Positions 19,025 to 27,940 of a stretch of DNA of 64,000 nucleotides are shown here, piece by piece (the first letter of the stretch is position 1; each line of letters begins with the position of its first letter). A model generated the notes under the pieces. It was not told the DNA's origin. It searched no databases and was given only the letters and a program-made list of their open reading frames with translations. Location: positions 248,001 through 312,000 of the forward strand of contig CANLHK010000001.1 of assembly GCA_947490615.1 (NCBI GenBank), in the 5' to 3' direction. The DNA is from Planctomycetaceae bacterium. GTDB taxonomy: Bacteria; Planctomycetota; Phycisphaerae; Phycisphaerales; SM1A02. The position numbers and the translations under genes are program-made.

Positions 19025-20416
19025 TTACTTCAGGCGCGAGAGCACGCGGACTTGGGCAAACTGGCGATGTCCTTCGGGTCCCGAATGGAAGCCGTATCCC
19101 GACTCCTTGCACCCGACCCACGGGCAGCCGTCGGCGCCACCGCATCCTTGATTGACTCCAACCATGCCCGCGTCGATGCGCGCGGCAACCGCGGAGGCGC
19201 GAGTGGTATCCCGCCCAAAAACCGCTGCGCCCAGGCCAAAAGGCGAGTCGTTGGCCAGATCAACCGCCTCATCAATGGTGGTGAACGACTGCACGCACGC
19301 GACGGGGCCAAAGGTCTCATCGCGCATGATGTCCATGGTGTGGTTCACGCCCGTGAGAATCGTCGGCGCCACGAAGTTGCCGCGACTGTTCGGTTCGTCG
19401 CTGCCGCCACCGTGGAGCGCCGTCGCGCCTGAGGCGATCGCAGCGTCAATCTGCGCCACGACCTTGGCCTTCTGTCGCGCGGAAACCATTGGGCCGACCT
19501 GCACGCCTTCGACGGCCGGATCGCCCTGCACAAGCGCGCGGGTCTTGCTCAGCATGGACTCCACAAACGCGCGGTGGATCCGCGCATCGACATAGATCCG
19601 CTCGGTACTTACGCAGACTTGACCTGCGTTTCGAAAGCTGTTTCGCACGGCAAATGCCGACGCAAGTTCGAGGTCGGCGTCGTCAAGGACCACGAGCGGA
19701 TCCTTGCCGCCGAGCTCCAGAATGACGCGTTTCAGGCCTGGACCAGCGTCCCCGAGGATGCGCTTGCCGGTCTCACGACTACCCGTAAAGACGATGAGGT
19801 TCACATCCGCCAGCACCAACGCCCGCCCCTGCTTCCCGTCTCCAATCACCACCGAGAGGACGCCATCGGGCAGGAATTCGTTGAGGATCTTGGCGTATTC
19901 GCAGGCCACGAGCGTGGTCTCTTCACTGGGCTTGAGCAGCACGGTGTTGCCCGCCACCAGCGCGGGAATGACCGACTGGTGCGGCATGAGCAGCGGGAAA
20001 TTCCACGGGGTGATGGCCGCGCAGACCCCCAATGGCGCGTAGCGCAAGATGCTCGAAACGCGCGTGTCTTCACGCGGCGTGTCCGCGAGCGCCGTCACGA
20101 TTTCATCGAGTTCGCCGCCGAGTCCCTCGGCGCAGTAGTTCGCCTCGCCGATCGCCTCTTGGATGGGTTTACCCATTTCACGAGAGGCAAGCGCTCCAAG
20201 TCGTGTGGCCTCCGACTTGAGCCGCGCCGCGGCAGGGCGCAGGATTTCCGCGCGTTGCGCGTGTGTGAGCGCCCCCCAACTTTGCTGCGCAATCCGCGCG
20301 GCCTCGACCATTGCCGCGATTCCCTCGATGGGTGTGAGCGCCACACTCCCCACGACGGTTCCATGCGCTGGATCGATGGAGACGAGTTCGGGGAGGGCGG
20401 TCTGCGTCGAGGTCAT
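19025..20416 (-). CDS. NAD(P)-dependent aldehyde dehydrogenase (short succinate-semialdehyde type)
   Basis: 463 aa aldehyde dehydrogenase. Cofactor-binding ITPWNFPLLMPHQSVIPAL and FTGSRETGKRI, general-base glutamate in ILELGGKDPLVVLDDADLE, catalytic cysteine in NAGQVCVSTERIYV, and the C-terminal GVNQGCGGADGCPWVG segment. Length and motifs resemble short NAD(P) succinate-semialdehyde or related non-phosphorylating dehydrogenases, but the substrate cannot be fixed from sequence. The end of the gene is followed after 6 bp by aat. Confidence 0.88.
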   Translation of the reverse strand: MTSTQTALPELVSIDPAHGTVVGSVALTPIEGIAAMVEAARIAQQSWGALTHAQRAEILRPAAARLKSEATRLGALASREMGKPIQEAIGEANYCAEGLGGELDEIVTALADTPREDTRVSSILRYAPLGVCAAITPWNFPLLMPHQSVIPALVAGNTVLLKPSEETTLVACEYAKILNEFLPDGVLSVVIGDGKQGRALVLADVNLIVFTGSRETGKRILGDAGPGLKRVILELGGKDPLVVLDDADLELASAFAVRNSFRNAGQVCVSTERIYVDARIHRAFVESMLSKTRALVQGDPAVEGVQVGPMVSARQKAKVVAQIDAAIASGATALHGGGSDEPNSRGNFVAPTILTGVNHTMDIMRDETFGPVACVQSFTTIDEAVDLANDSPFGLGAAVFGRDTTRASAVAARIDAGMVGVNQGCGGADGCPWVGCKESGYGFHSGPEGHRQFAQVRVLSRLK

Positions 20417-20805
20417 GCGCCAAGACTAGCACGGGTGACGGCCGATATTGAGTAAGCACGAACCTCCCCTCAACTCGCTGATCGAGTGATTGCCGCCGCT
20501 GCCAGAGTTCGCTACATTGCGCGACCCTCCCCAGATGGGCCGTCGAGGACTGCGCACCACGCAGGCCTCGCATGGAGCACCAACGCGGCCTTTGCCGGTG
20601 CCCCAGCCTTGGAGAATTGGCCGCGGACAGGATTCCTTGCCGCCGACGAACTCGTCGTGCGCGCTGGGACCTCCCGCGGGTGCGTGCCACGGTGGCTCGC
20701 ACATCGTCGAGAGTCCCGCGACCGATTTCGAAGTCGCCGTATCAGGAACCGTCCGCAACGAACTCAGTGGTCAGCACGATCCGAGCTGCGCTTTGGCCAT
20801 CCCGA
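20417..20805. other. Intergenic region upstream of tRNA-Gln
   Basis: 389 bp between the divergent aldehyde dehydrogenase and the tRNA gene. Open frames through it run on across the tRNA and show no domain. A sigma70-like pair on the plus strand, TTGCCG and TACATT separated by 17 nt (20489-20517), is possible but ~290 bp from the tRNA, so I do not assign it firmly. Confidence 0.4.
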
Positions 20806-20876
20806 TGGCCCGTGGTGTAAAGGTAGCACAAGTGGTTTTGGTCCATTTAGTCTTGGTTCGAATCCAGGCGGGCCAG
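20806..20876 (+). tRNA. tRNA-Gln (anticodon TTG)
   Basis: A complete cloverleaf can be drawn: 7-bp acceptor stem TGGCCCG/CGGGCCA, D arm with GTGT..GCAC, anticodon stem AGTGG/CCATT with loop TTTTGGT giving anticodon TTG, and T arm CTTGG-TTCGAAT-CCAGG. The discriminator base is G. CCA is not encoded. It is followed 48 bp later by the GlmU-like gene and probably shares its transcript. Confidence 0.95.
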
Positions 20877-20924
20877 TTCAGGATCGCGACATTCCGCTAG
20901 TCGTCGCGGCGCTCGAGCGCCGAG

Positions 20925-21740
20925 ATGAGCAACACACCCTCACCCAATCGCGGGCTCGTCGCCGTCATCCTTGCCGCAGGCAAAGGCACGCGCATGCAGT
21001 CCGACCTCCCAAAGGTCATGCATCGAGTGATGGGACGCGCGATGGTGCACTGGGTCGTTGACGCCGCGCGAGCGGCAGGCGCGACGAAGATCGTGCTCGT
21101 CATCGGTCACGGCGCGGAGTTGCTGCGTGCCGAGTTTGCCGAGGCCAATGATGTCGAATTCGCGCTGCAAGAGCGGCAACTCGGGACTGGCCACGCGGTC
21201 ATGATGGCCAAGGCGAACCTCACGAGCGTGGCTTCGAACAGCGACGCATTTGTCCTGTGCGGCGATGGACCACTCATTCGCGCCGAGACGCTTTCGACGC
21301 TGCTTTCGGTGCATCGCACGGCTGGCGCGGCCGCGACGCTCGCCACGAGTGTGATCGCTGACCCCAAGGGCTACGGTCGCATCGTGCGCGATGCCAATGG
21401 CGCACTCGCGCGCATCGTTGAGCAGAAAGACGCCAGCGAAGCCGAGCGGCAGATCAACGAAGTGAACCCGAGCTACTACTGCTTCCGCGCCGACGCGCTC
21501 TTTGGTGCGCTCGATCGCGTGGGAAACACCAACGCCAGCAGCGAGTACTACATCACGGATGTCTTTGAGATCCTCCGCAAGGACGGGCGCATCGTTGCGG
21601 CCGTCGACGCGGTTCCGAGCGAAGATGTCCTCTCGATCAACGACCCCACGCAGCTCGCAGAGGTTGATGGAATCCTCCGCGCGCGTCACGCCACAACACG
21701 CGGCGTTCAGCGTGATCTCCAGAACGGAGCGCAGCGATGA
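20925..21740 (+). CDS. UDP-GlcNAc pyrophosphorylase-type nucleotidyltransferase (GlmU N-terminal domain only)
   Basis: 271 aa. The uridylyltransferase half of GlmU: nucleotide-binding LVAVILAAGKGTRMQSDLPK (~10-29), QERQLGTGHAV, LCGDGPLI with the metal-binding Asp, and YYITDVFEIL. It ends right after this domain, so the left-handed beta-helix acetyltransferase half of bifunctional GlmU is missing; the acetylation must be done by another protein, or this enzyme acts on a different sugar phosphate. The stop overlaps the start of prs by 4 bp. Gene order glmU-prs-ctc-pth matches the Bacillus gcaD region and supports the GlcNAc-1-P assignment. Confidence 0.85.
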   Translation: MSNTPSPNRGLVAVILAAGKGTRMQSDLPKVMHRVMGRAMVHWVVDAARAAGATKIVLVIGHGAELLRAEFAEANDVEFALQERQLGTGHAVMMAKANLTSVASNSDAFVLCGDGPLIRAETLSTLLSVHRTAGAAATLATSVIADPKGYGRIVRDANGALARIVEQKDASEAERQINEVNPSYYCFRADALFGALDRVGNTNASSEYYITDVFEILRKDGRIVAAVDAVPSEDVLSINDPTQLAEVDGILRARHATTRGVQRDLQNGAQR

Positions 21741-22720
21741 GCGCCAACGATCGAAATCACCTGAAGGTCTTCGCGGGAAGCAGCGCGCGCGAACTCACGC
21801 AGGGGATCTGCGCGCATCTCGATCTGCCCGTCGGTCTCGGGACCGTCACGCGCTTTCCTGACGGCGAGACGATGGTGAAGGTCGACGAGGATGTGCGCGG
21901 ACGCGATGTCTATGTCGTGCTCTCGACCTGCGAACCCGTCAACGACAACTTGATGGAGCTCCTCGTCTTCATCGACTGCCTTCGCCGCGCCAGCGCCAAG
22001 CGAATCACCGCCGTGATCCCTTACTACGGGTACGCCCGCCAAGACCGCAAAGACGAAGGTCGCGTGCCGATCACCGCGAAGCTCGTGGCCAATCTCATCG
22101 TCGCCGCAGGCGCTGAGCGCGTCCTGTGCATGGATCTCCACGCCGCGCAGATCCAGGGTTTCTTCGACATTCCCGTGGACCACATCAGCGCCACGCCCGT
22201 GTTCGCGGATCACTTCCTCAAGATTCGCGAATCGCTCGGCGACATCGTGGTGGTCTCACCTGATGTTGGCAATGTCAAAGTCGCGAACATGTTTGCCAAT
22301 GTCCTCTCCTGCGATCTCGCGATCATCGACAAGCGTCGACTCTCGGGCTCGAAGGTCGTCGTGAAGAATCTCATCGGCGATGTCGAGGGTCGCACCGTCG
22401 TGATGTTCGACGACATGATCTCGACCGCAGGCACCGTGTGCGAGGCGGCGCGCCTCGTCATGGAGCGCGGCGCCACCGATGTCATTGCGGCGTGCACGCA
22501 CCCAGTCCTTGTCGGGCTTGCCATGCAGCGATTGCTCGACAGTCCGATTTCAAAGGTCATCGTCGCCGACACGATTCCTTGCGGCGCACGCACCAAGCCG
22601 CTCGACTCCAAGATCGAAGTGCTCACCGTCGCGCCGCTCATCGGCGAGGCGATTCATCGCATTCACCACGACCAATCCATTTCCGCGCTCTTCCGGCATG
22701 CCGGCGGAGCCAAGCGCTAA
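21737..22720 (+). CDS. prs: Ribose-phosphate pyrophosphokinase
   Basis: 327 aa class I PRPP synthetase making PRPP from ribose 5-phosphate and ATP for nucleotide, His, Trp and NAD synthesis. Motifs: FAGSSARELTQGICAHLDLP at the N-terminus, the flexible loop YYGYARQDRKDEGRVPITAK, metal site MDLHAAQIQGFFDIPVDH, and the PRPP-binding loop VMFDDMISTAGTV. Normal length. It is translationally coupled to the upstream GlmU-like gene through an ATGA overlap. Confidence 0.97.
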   Translation: MSANDRNHLKVFAGSSARELTQGICAHLDLPVGLGTVTRFPDGETMVKVDEDVRGRDVYVVLSTCEPVNDNLMELLVFIDCLRRASAKRITAVIPYYGYARQDRKDEGRVPITAKLVANLIVAAGAERVLCMDLHAAQIQGFFDIPVDHISATPVFADHFLKIRESLGDIVVVSPDVGNVKVANMFANVLSCDLAIIDKRRLSGSKVVVKNLIGDVEGRTVVMFDDMISTAGTVCEAARLVMERGATDVIAACTHPVLVGLAMQRLLDSPISKVIVADTIPCGARTKPLDSKIEVLTVAPLIGEAIHRIHHDQSISALFRHAGGAKR

Positions 22721-22810
22721 GCGCGCGTCCGACGCCGACCGCGTCGGATGCTCGCGAGAGCGCCTCTTTCCCTCGTTCATTCACACCCTTTCAGAATCGG
22801 AGTACATGCA

Positions 22811-23461
22811 ATGGCCAAGGAAGTTCCAACCATCCAGGCGTCCACGCGCGACCGCCTCGGCAGCCGCTATTCGAAGCGTCTTCGCGCAGCGGGACGCCTT
22901 CCCGCAGTCATCTACGGTCACGGCAGCGAGCCGCTCTCGGTCCATGTCGACGAGAAGATCACCGTCGGTGCGCTCAAGAAGGGCCTCCATGTGCTCAACC
23001 TCGAGATCGAGGGTAAGGCCGCAGAGACCTGCCTTGTGCGCGACCTGCAGTTCGGATTCCTCGGCGACAACGTGATCCACATGGATCTTGCGCGCGTGAA
23101 CCTCGACGAAGTCGTGAATGTCGTCGTCTCCTTCGAGTTCTACGGCGCGCCAGACGCGGCCAAGCGCTCGGGCGTCGTCATCGTCAACGAGCTCAGCGAC
23201 ATCCATGTCGTGTGCAAGGTGCGCGACATCCCCGAGCACATCCGCATCGACCTCACCACGATGCACGAGGACACCTTCACCGCGGGCATGCTCAAGCTCC
23301 CCGCTGGCGTCGCCATCGCTGGCGATTCGCACGCTGTGATCGTCCGCGTCCAGATCGTCAAGGAAGAGGCGACCGCCGAGGCCGCTGCTCCAGCCGCCGC
23401 AGCCGCTCCTGCAGCAGCAGCGCCAGCAGCCGGCGCCGACAAGAAGGACGACAAGAAGTAA
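22811..23461 (+). CDS. rplY: Ribosomal protein bL25 (CTC type)
   Basis: 216 aa 5S-rRNA-binding large-subunit protein of the long CTC (TL5) form. The L25 domain covers residues ~5-95 (ASTRDRLGSRYSKRLRAAGR, LPAVIYGHG) and the CTC C-terminal beta domain ~100-190. The last ~30 residues are an Ala/Pro-rich tail ending in DKKDDKK. The ATG at 22811 is the start just before the conserved region. Position between prs and pth is a widely conserved arrangement. Confidence 0.95.
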   Translation: MAKEVPTIQASTRDRLGSRYSKRLRAAGRLPAVIYGHGSEPLSVHVDEKITVGALKKGLHVLNLEIEGKAAETCLVRDLQFGFLGDNVIHMDLARVNLDEVVNVVVSFEFYGAPDAAKRSGVVIVNELSDIHVVCKVRDIPEHIRIDLTTMHEDTFTAGMLKLPAGVAIAGDSHAVIVRVQIVKEEATAEAAAPAAAAAPAAAAPAAGADKKDDKK

Positions 23462-23547
23462 GGAACGAGTTCGAAACCAACTGGCCGTGGAGCACGGCAA
23501 GACATCAGAGAACCCAGCAACAGGAACGAGAGCACCTCGAAAGCACC

Positions 23548-24201
23548 ATGAAGATCGTCGTCGGACTCGGCAACCCAGGACTCGAATACCAGCGAACGCG
23601 CCACAATGTGGGCTTCGACTGCATCGATCGTCTTGCGCGCAGAGTCTGCGACGCTTCGCAAACGCCGCGCGCGCGCTTCCAAGCGCTCGCCGTCGAAGGC
23701 GAGAAGTCGGGAGAGAAGGTTCTCCTTCTCAAGCCGATGACCTACATGAATCTCTCAGGCTCGTCGGTCGCGGAAGCGTTGCGCTTTTACAAGCTCGATG
23801 CGACCAACGACCTCCTGGTGATCGTCGACGACATCGCCCTCCCCTGCGGAGCCATTCGGCTTCGCAGCGAGGGCAGCGCCGGCGGCCACAACGGGCTCTC
23901 AGATATTGAAACCAAGCTCTCGACGCATCTCTACGCGCGTTGCCGTATCGGCATCGACGCGCCAGGGCGCCTCGGTCAGAAGGAGTATGTGCTCGGTCGA
24001 TTTCGCGAGGACCAACAACCGCTCGTCGAGGAGGCGCTCAGCCTCGCCACCGACGCGGCGGAATGTTGGATCACCCGCGGCATCACCGAGGCCATGAATC
24101 GATTCAACCGCCGCGCGGTCGACGACCGCCCGACGAATACCCCCGCGAAACCCGCGGATTCCAATGGTCCTGCGGGACTTCCGCCTGGACTCAACAACTA
24201 A
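23548..24201 (+). CDS. pth: Peptidyl-tRNA hydrolase
   Basis: 217 aa. Recycles peptidyl-tRNA released from stalled ribosomes. Motifs: VVGLGNPGLEYQRTRHNVGF with the catalytic His and substrate Asn, LLKPMTYMNLSGSSV, VIVDDIALPCGAIRLR with the Asp that orients the His, and EGSAGGHNGLSDI. The domain ends near residue 190 and a proline-rich tail follows. ATG 23548 lies one residue before the first conserved strand. Confidence 0.96.
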   Translation: MKIVVGLGNPGLEYQRTRHNVGFDCIDRLARRVCDASQTPRARFQALAVEGEKSGEKVLLLKPMTYMNLSGSSVAEALRFYKLDATNDLLVIVDDIALPCGAIRLRSEGSAGGHNGLSDIETKLSTHLYARCRIGIDAPGRLGQKEYVLGRFREDQQPLVEEALSLATDAAECWITRGITEAMNRFNRRAVDDRPTNTPAKPADSNGPAGLPPGLNN

Positions 24202-24247
24202 CGACACGCATCACCCGCTGCTCGCGCAGCACAGAATGGAAAGCACA

Positions 24248-24706
24248 ATGTCTGAGATCCGCAACAACACCTACGAAGGCATGTTCCTCTTCCCGCAGAC
24301 GGTCGCCGCCGACCTGCAAGGCGCAGCCGACCACATCCTCGAGACGCTCTCCAAGGGCGGCGCACAACTCATCAGCCTCTGCAAGTGGGATGAGCGTCGC
24401 CTCGCCTACGACATCAAGGGCAACAAGCGCGGCGTCTACTTCCTCGCGTACTTCAAGTGCGATGCGCAGCGCCTCACCGCCATCGAGCGTGACTGCCGAC
24501 TCAGCGAGCGACTCCTGCGTTCGATGATCACGCGCGCTGATCATGTCACCCCTGAGCAGATCACTGCGATGGATGGCCGTCAGCAACTCGCCGACGAGAT
24601 CGCGCTCCGTAAGACGCAGCCGGCTGCCGCGCCCGCCGCCGAGACAGCGACCGTGACTGCTGCCGTGACTGCTGCCGTGACTGCTGCCGTGACCTCTGCT
24701 GAGTAA
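24248..24706 (+). CDS. rpsF: Ribosomal protein bS6
   Basis: 152 aa. Small-subunit protein that pairs with bS18. The S6 fold spans residues ~5-105 (YEGMFLFPQTVAADLQGAAD, KWDERRLAYDIKGNKRGVYF, LLRSMITRAD). The C-terminal ~35 residues are Ala/Thr/Val-rich and built from an in-frame 12-nt tandem repeat. Start 24248 is preferred over the in-frame ATG at 24236 because GGAAAG lies just upstream and homology begins there. rpsR and ssb, its usual operon partners, are not adjacent; ssb and rplI lie 4 kb away. A strong terminator follows. Confidence 0.94.
   Translation: MSEIRNNTYEGMFLFPQTVAADLQGAADHILETLSKGGAQLISLCKWDERRLAYDIKGNKRGVYFLAYFKCDAQRLTAIERDCRLSERLLRSMITRADHVTPEQITAMDGRQQLADEIALRKTQPAAAPAAETATVTAAVTAAVTAAVTSAE
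24653..24700 (+). repeat. 12-nt tandem repeat in the bS6 C-terminus
   Basis: GTGACTGCTGCC occurs three times exactly in a row (24653-24688), followed by a degenerate fourth copy. It encodes repeated VTAA and sits outside the folded S6 domain. Confidence 0.9.
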
Positions 24707-24743
24707 GCCGTCGCGCCTCTCAGGCGATCAACCAGCAACAATC

Positions 24744-24785
24744 AACCGCCCGCGCGACAAGTTCGCTCGGGCGGTTTTCTTTTTT
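24744..24785 (+). terminator. Intrinsic terminator after rpsF
   Basis: AACCGCCCG pairs with CGGGCGGTT, followed by TTCTTTTTT. It lies 38 bp past the rpsF stop and ends the glmU'-prs-rplY-pth-rpsF series. Confidence 0.9.
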
Positions 24786-24800
24786 CGGACGACGAGCGAG

Positions 24801-26573
24801 TTACTCAGCGAGAGTCGGAGGCTCGAGGCGCATTCCCGACTCGTCGATGAGCGTGGTGATGTCGCACTCAAGACAGGCGAAGAGTTCTGCATGACGCCGC
24901 TCCAATTGCGCCCGATGCGCAGGATCGCTCGGCGACAGCGGGATGGCTGCCAGCGCGGCGCTCTCGGCGTCGCGCACAAAGGTCATCGGCGCCGACAGAA
25001 CAGCAAGAGCGCGATCGACGGTGAGCACATCGAGCCGACCCTCCCACGCGGCGGCGTCAGGCGCGCCGCTGGCCAGCATCGCTCGCACCCCGCGCAGACG
25101 ATTGACCGCACGCACGCGACACTCGCACGCTCCGTGAGGGAATCCCTGCATCGTGCCGTGGCGAATCGCGAGGACCTCCATCGAGAACAGCACATCGCAC
25201 GCATCGTGGTGGTCAGCAATGGCGTGCGCTGCCAAGGAAACCAGCGAGACCTCGACACCCCTCGACTCGACCTTGAACGCGGCAGCCAACCGTTGCCCCA
25301 ACTCATGTCCCGTCGAATCGGCGGCGATGCGTTCGAAGGCAGCCAACAGCGCGGCGCGCTCGTTTGGATCGGCCATGCGAACGCGGAGCGCCACAGCCTT
25401 ACCCTGCTGCTCATCCCAATGCGGTCCCCTAAATCGTGAGGTCGGCAGATCAATCACCTCGTCGGCAATCCCACCGGGCGCCACGTAGAGATGACTCCAC
25501 GCGAAGCGCTGCGCGACCAAGATCTGGTTGCATGACCATCCGCTCAAGCCCACTTCCTTAGTGCTTTCGTCCGCGAGTTTGTCGGGGTCCATGGCCATCA
25601 CCGACTCGAAGCCGCGCATGATCGCCTGATTGGCTGATTGGTTCCAGCCGAGTCGAGTCTGCGCAGTGACCGCTGCGATCGCAGAACTGAACACTCCCAA
25701 CAGCACAACCAGTACTGCGAGTTTCAGGAGCCCGCGCGCAGGAGTCCTCGCGGCGGCGTGTTGGCCTGCAATCCAACCTCGCGCATGCCACGCGCTCCAG
25801 ACGCCGCACAGAAAGAGCGAGCTCAAGATCGACAGGAGCAGAGGAGACTCGACATGCCGCCAGAAGTTCGCCTTGTTCGAGACCTCGTCGATATCGAAGC
25901 GGGTGTCCGATGGGAAGAACCTCGCGTCGAATCCGATGGAAGCCCAGATGAGATCGCGGAAGATCGGAGTGACCACATTCGCAACAACAAGGAGGCAAAG
26001 GAAGGCAAGGAATGGCAGTGCGGTCGCAAGTCCAAACCCGCTGGCAATACCGCGGGTGAAGCCTGCAGCGCCAAAGCCCCAGCACAGGCCAATGAGCGCG
26101 ACCGCGACGACCCACCCTCGCTCCGCTCCTGCCACCAACGGCATCGCCGCACCAACCATTTCCAGAGTGGCGAACGCGATCAGCGCGAAGACCGCGTACA
26201 CCAAGAGCGCTACCAAGAACTTTGATCTCCACTTGGTTGCGCCTTCAAGTGGAAGCGTCGCCGTGAGGACCTCACCTTTCCGTGAGAGCTCGCCAAAGCT
26301 CAGGGCCACGGCAGTCCATGCTGGAACGAGGCAAAACGCGAACACATTGAGCGGCACCAAGAACCAGGAGCCATCGCGCCCAGTGGGTAGCCCCATCAGA
26401 CGCGCCAACGACGGGGCCACGAGAGGCAGACCGCAGACGAGCAGCGCGATGGACGAAAGCACCCCAAGTGCGGGTCCGACGACAACCCGCGCGAGACGAA
26501 GGTCCTTGATGAGCAGCGTCTGCGTGATGGAGCGCTTGAAGGAAGCGCCTTGTTCAAGAGCGCGCGCGTTCAT
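24801..26573 (-). CDS. ABC-2-type membrane permease, multi-pass
   Basis: 590 aa. The N-terminal ~340 residues contain about six to seven hydrophobic helices (VVVGPALGVLSSIALLVCGL, LVALLVYAVFALIAFATLEM, LPFLAFLCLLVVANVV, LLKLAVLVVLLGVFSSAIAA); the last ~250 residues are soluble and helical with no recognised domain. It is the third gene of a GntR-ATPase-permease cassette, overlapping the ATPase gene by 4 bp, so it is the likely membrane partner of that ATPase. Cassettes of this YtrA type respond to envelope-active compounds in other bacteria; the substrate here is unknown. Confidence 0.75.
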   Translation of the reverse strand: MNARALEQGASFKRSITQTLLIKDLRLARVVVGPALGVLSSIALLVCGLPLVAPSLARLMGLPTGRDGSWFLVPLNVFAFCLVPAWTAVALSFGELSRKGEVLTATLPLEGATKWRSKFLVALLVYAVFALIAFATLEMVGAAMPLVAGAERGWVVAVALIGLCWGFGAAGFTRGIASGFGLATALPFLAFLCLLVVANVVTPIFRDLIWASIGFDARFFPSDTRFDIDEVSNKANFWRHVESPLLLSILSSLFLCGVWSAWHARGWIAGQHAAARTPARGLLKLAVLVVLLGVFSSAIAAVTAQTRLGWNQSANQAIMRGFESVMAMDPDKLADESTKEVGLSGWSCNQILVAQRFAWSHLYVAPGGIADEVIDLPTSRFRGPHWDEQQGKAVALRVRMADPNERAALLAAFERIAADSTGHELGQRLAAAFKVESRGVEVSLVSLAAHAIADHHDACDVLFSMEVLAIRHGTMQGFPHGACECRVRAVNRLRGVRAMLASGAPDAAAWEGRLDVLTVDRALAVLSAPMTFVRDAESAALAAIPLSPSDPAHRAQLERRHAELFACLECDITTLIDESGMRLEPPTLAE

Positions 26574-27535
26574 GGCAGCACCTCCATCCCGCGCAAGCGA
26601 TCGGCGCAGGCTTCGTGAATCGAAAGGGGCACGCGCTCGATGCGAGCGTTGGGATGCGACGAAAGAATTCGTTGCTCGACCACCGCAACATCACCTTGGA
26701 TCGTGAGCACCGCCGCGTCGTCAAGCCATCGCGTATGCACGAGATTCGGAGGTGGGACCCAGCCGCGGGGCACGCCGTGAACATGAAGGCGAGTCGTCTT
26801 AGTGACGAGCTCATCAGTCGGAACCGACTCGATCACCTTGCCGCGATCGACAAAGACGACGCGATCGGTCAACCGCGCGAGGTCGCCGAGTTGATGGGAG
26901 GCGATCAGCATCGTGGCACCGATCTCGCAGCGCATGCGCGCGAGCGTTTCGAGAACGACATCGTGGGTGACCGCGTCCACGCCAAGCAGCGGCTCGTCGA
27001 GCAACACGAGCGAAGGCCGATGGGAGAGTCCAAGCACAAACGCGAGTCGGGCCTGCATGCCACGCGAGAGATCCCGCACCTTGGCGGACCGATCAATCCC
27101 TAGGAGCCGCTGCAGCTGCGCGCACCAAGCGGAATCAAAGCGCGGTTGGAGCGCAGCGACATAGGCGATCGCGTCGCCCGCCGACATCCAGTCATAGGCG
27201 CTCAGCGTGTCAGGAACGAATCCAACGCGAGAGAGAAACTCCACGCGGGAGAGGCCCGCAGGAAGTTCAATCGCGCCCGCATCGAGCACCTCGGTCCCAA
27301 CGATGCAGCGAAAGAGCGTGCTCTTGCCCGCGCCGTTGCGACCGACCAACCCGACCGACTCTCCCTCTGCGAGATTGAGATCAAACCCTGCCAACGCATG
27401 CACACGGCCAAAGCGCAGCGCGAGCGCTTTGCAGGTCAGCGCAAGTCCTCCCGCAAGTCCTCCCGCAAGTCCTCCCGCAAAGAACGCAGGGGTTGGCTCG
27501 AGGCGAGTTTCGGTTTCCTTCGGGGCATGACTCAC
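26570..27535 (-). CDS. ABC transporter ATP-binding protein
   Basis: 321 aa. Walker A GLVGRNGAGKSTLF, signature LSRGMQARLAFVLGLSHRPS, Walker B VLLDEPLLGVDA, and switch His in IASHQLGDLA. The signature is LSRGMQ rather than LSGGQ, as is common in the CcmA/YtrB group. The N-terminus carries a GGLAGGLAGGLA run from a 12-nt repeat, unusual for this family. Both ends overlap neighbours by 4 bp (GntR upstream, permease downstream), so the three genes are translationally coupled. Confidence 0.93.
   Translation of the reverse strand: MSHAPKETETRLEPTPAFFAGGLAGGLAGGLALTCKALALRFGRVHALAGFDLNLAEGESVGLVGRNGAGKSTLFRCIVGTEVLDAGAIELPAGLSRVEFLSRVGFVPDTLSAYDWMSAGDAIAYVAALQPRFDSAWCAQLQRLLGIDRSAKVRDLSRGMQARLAFVLGLSHRPSLVLLDEPLLGVDAVTHDVVLETLARMRCEIGATMLIASHQLGDLARLTDRVVFVDRGKVIESVPTDELVTKTTRLHVHGVPRGWVPPPNLVHTRWLDDAAVLTIQGDVAVVEQRILSSHPNARIERVPLSIHEACADRLRGMEVLP
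27441..27476 (-). repeat. 12-nt tandem repeat in the ABC ATPase N-terminus
   Basis: GCAAGTCCTCCC (plus-strand reading) occurs three times exactly and encodes GGLA units on the minus strand, ahead of the folded ATPase domain. It is the second in-frame 12-nt repeat in this part of the window. Confidence 0.9.
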
Positions 27536-27939
27536 GGTGCACCTCCTGGCTGGGTCGTTGCAGACGCGCGCTGGGCGCGGCGCACGAGTTGATCAAACTT
27601 GTCGGCGCTCATGCCCGCCGCACTCGCGAGTCGCGCGGCCTCGATGAGGTGTGCGAGCACGGCCTCGTCGCCGCTGGCCCGCGCCATCGCACGCGTACCG
27701 CCACGCACAACCATGCCCCGCCCCCGCTCTGGCTCAACCAGTTTTTCCCGCTCGAGCTCGGCGATCGCCTTGTGAACCGTGTTGGGATTCACGCCGAGCT
27801 CCTCGGCGATCGAGCGGACGCTCGGCAACAAGTCGCCCGCGGCATAAGTGCCGCGGGCGATCGAGGCGCGGAGTCCATCGGCGATCTGTCGGAAGATCGG
27901 CTGCGCGGCGCTGGAGTGGACAAGGAACGGAAGCGGCAT
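27532..27939 (-). CDS. GntR-family transcriptional regulator, YtrA subfamily
   Basis: 135 aa. N-terminal winged helix (PIFRQIADGLRASIARGTYA, LPSVRSIAEELGVNPNTVHK, GRGMVVRGG), then a short two-helix C-terminus without an effector domain, which is the YtrA plan. Such proteins repress their own ABC-transporter operon. The stop overlaps the ATPase start by 4 bp. An inverted repeat begins 1 nt upstream of the ATG (27941-27962), and there is no Shine-Dalgarno sequence between it and the start, suggesting a leaderless or nearly leaderless mRNA. Confidence 0.9.
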   Translation of the reverse strand: MPLPFLVHSSAAQPIFRQIADGLRASIARGTYAAGDLLPSVRSIAEELGVNPNTVHKAIAELEREKLVEPERGRGMVVRGGTRAMARASGDEAVLAHLIEAARLASAAGMSADKFDQLVRRAQRASATTQPGGAP

Positions 27940-27940
27940 G

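Noticed and set aside
20490-20900. 136-codon plus-strand frame through the tRNA-Gln gene
   Set aside because: Runs across a complete tRNA cloverleaf and shows no homology.
22724-22765. Hairpin TCCGACG/CGTCGGA between prs and rplY as a terminator
   Set aside because: No T tract follows and gene spacing suggests read-through; left unannotated.
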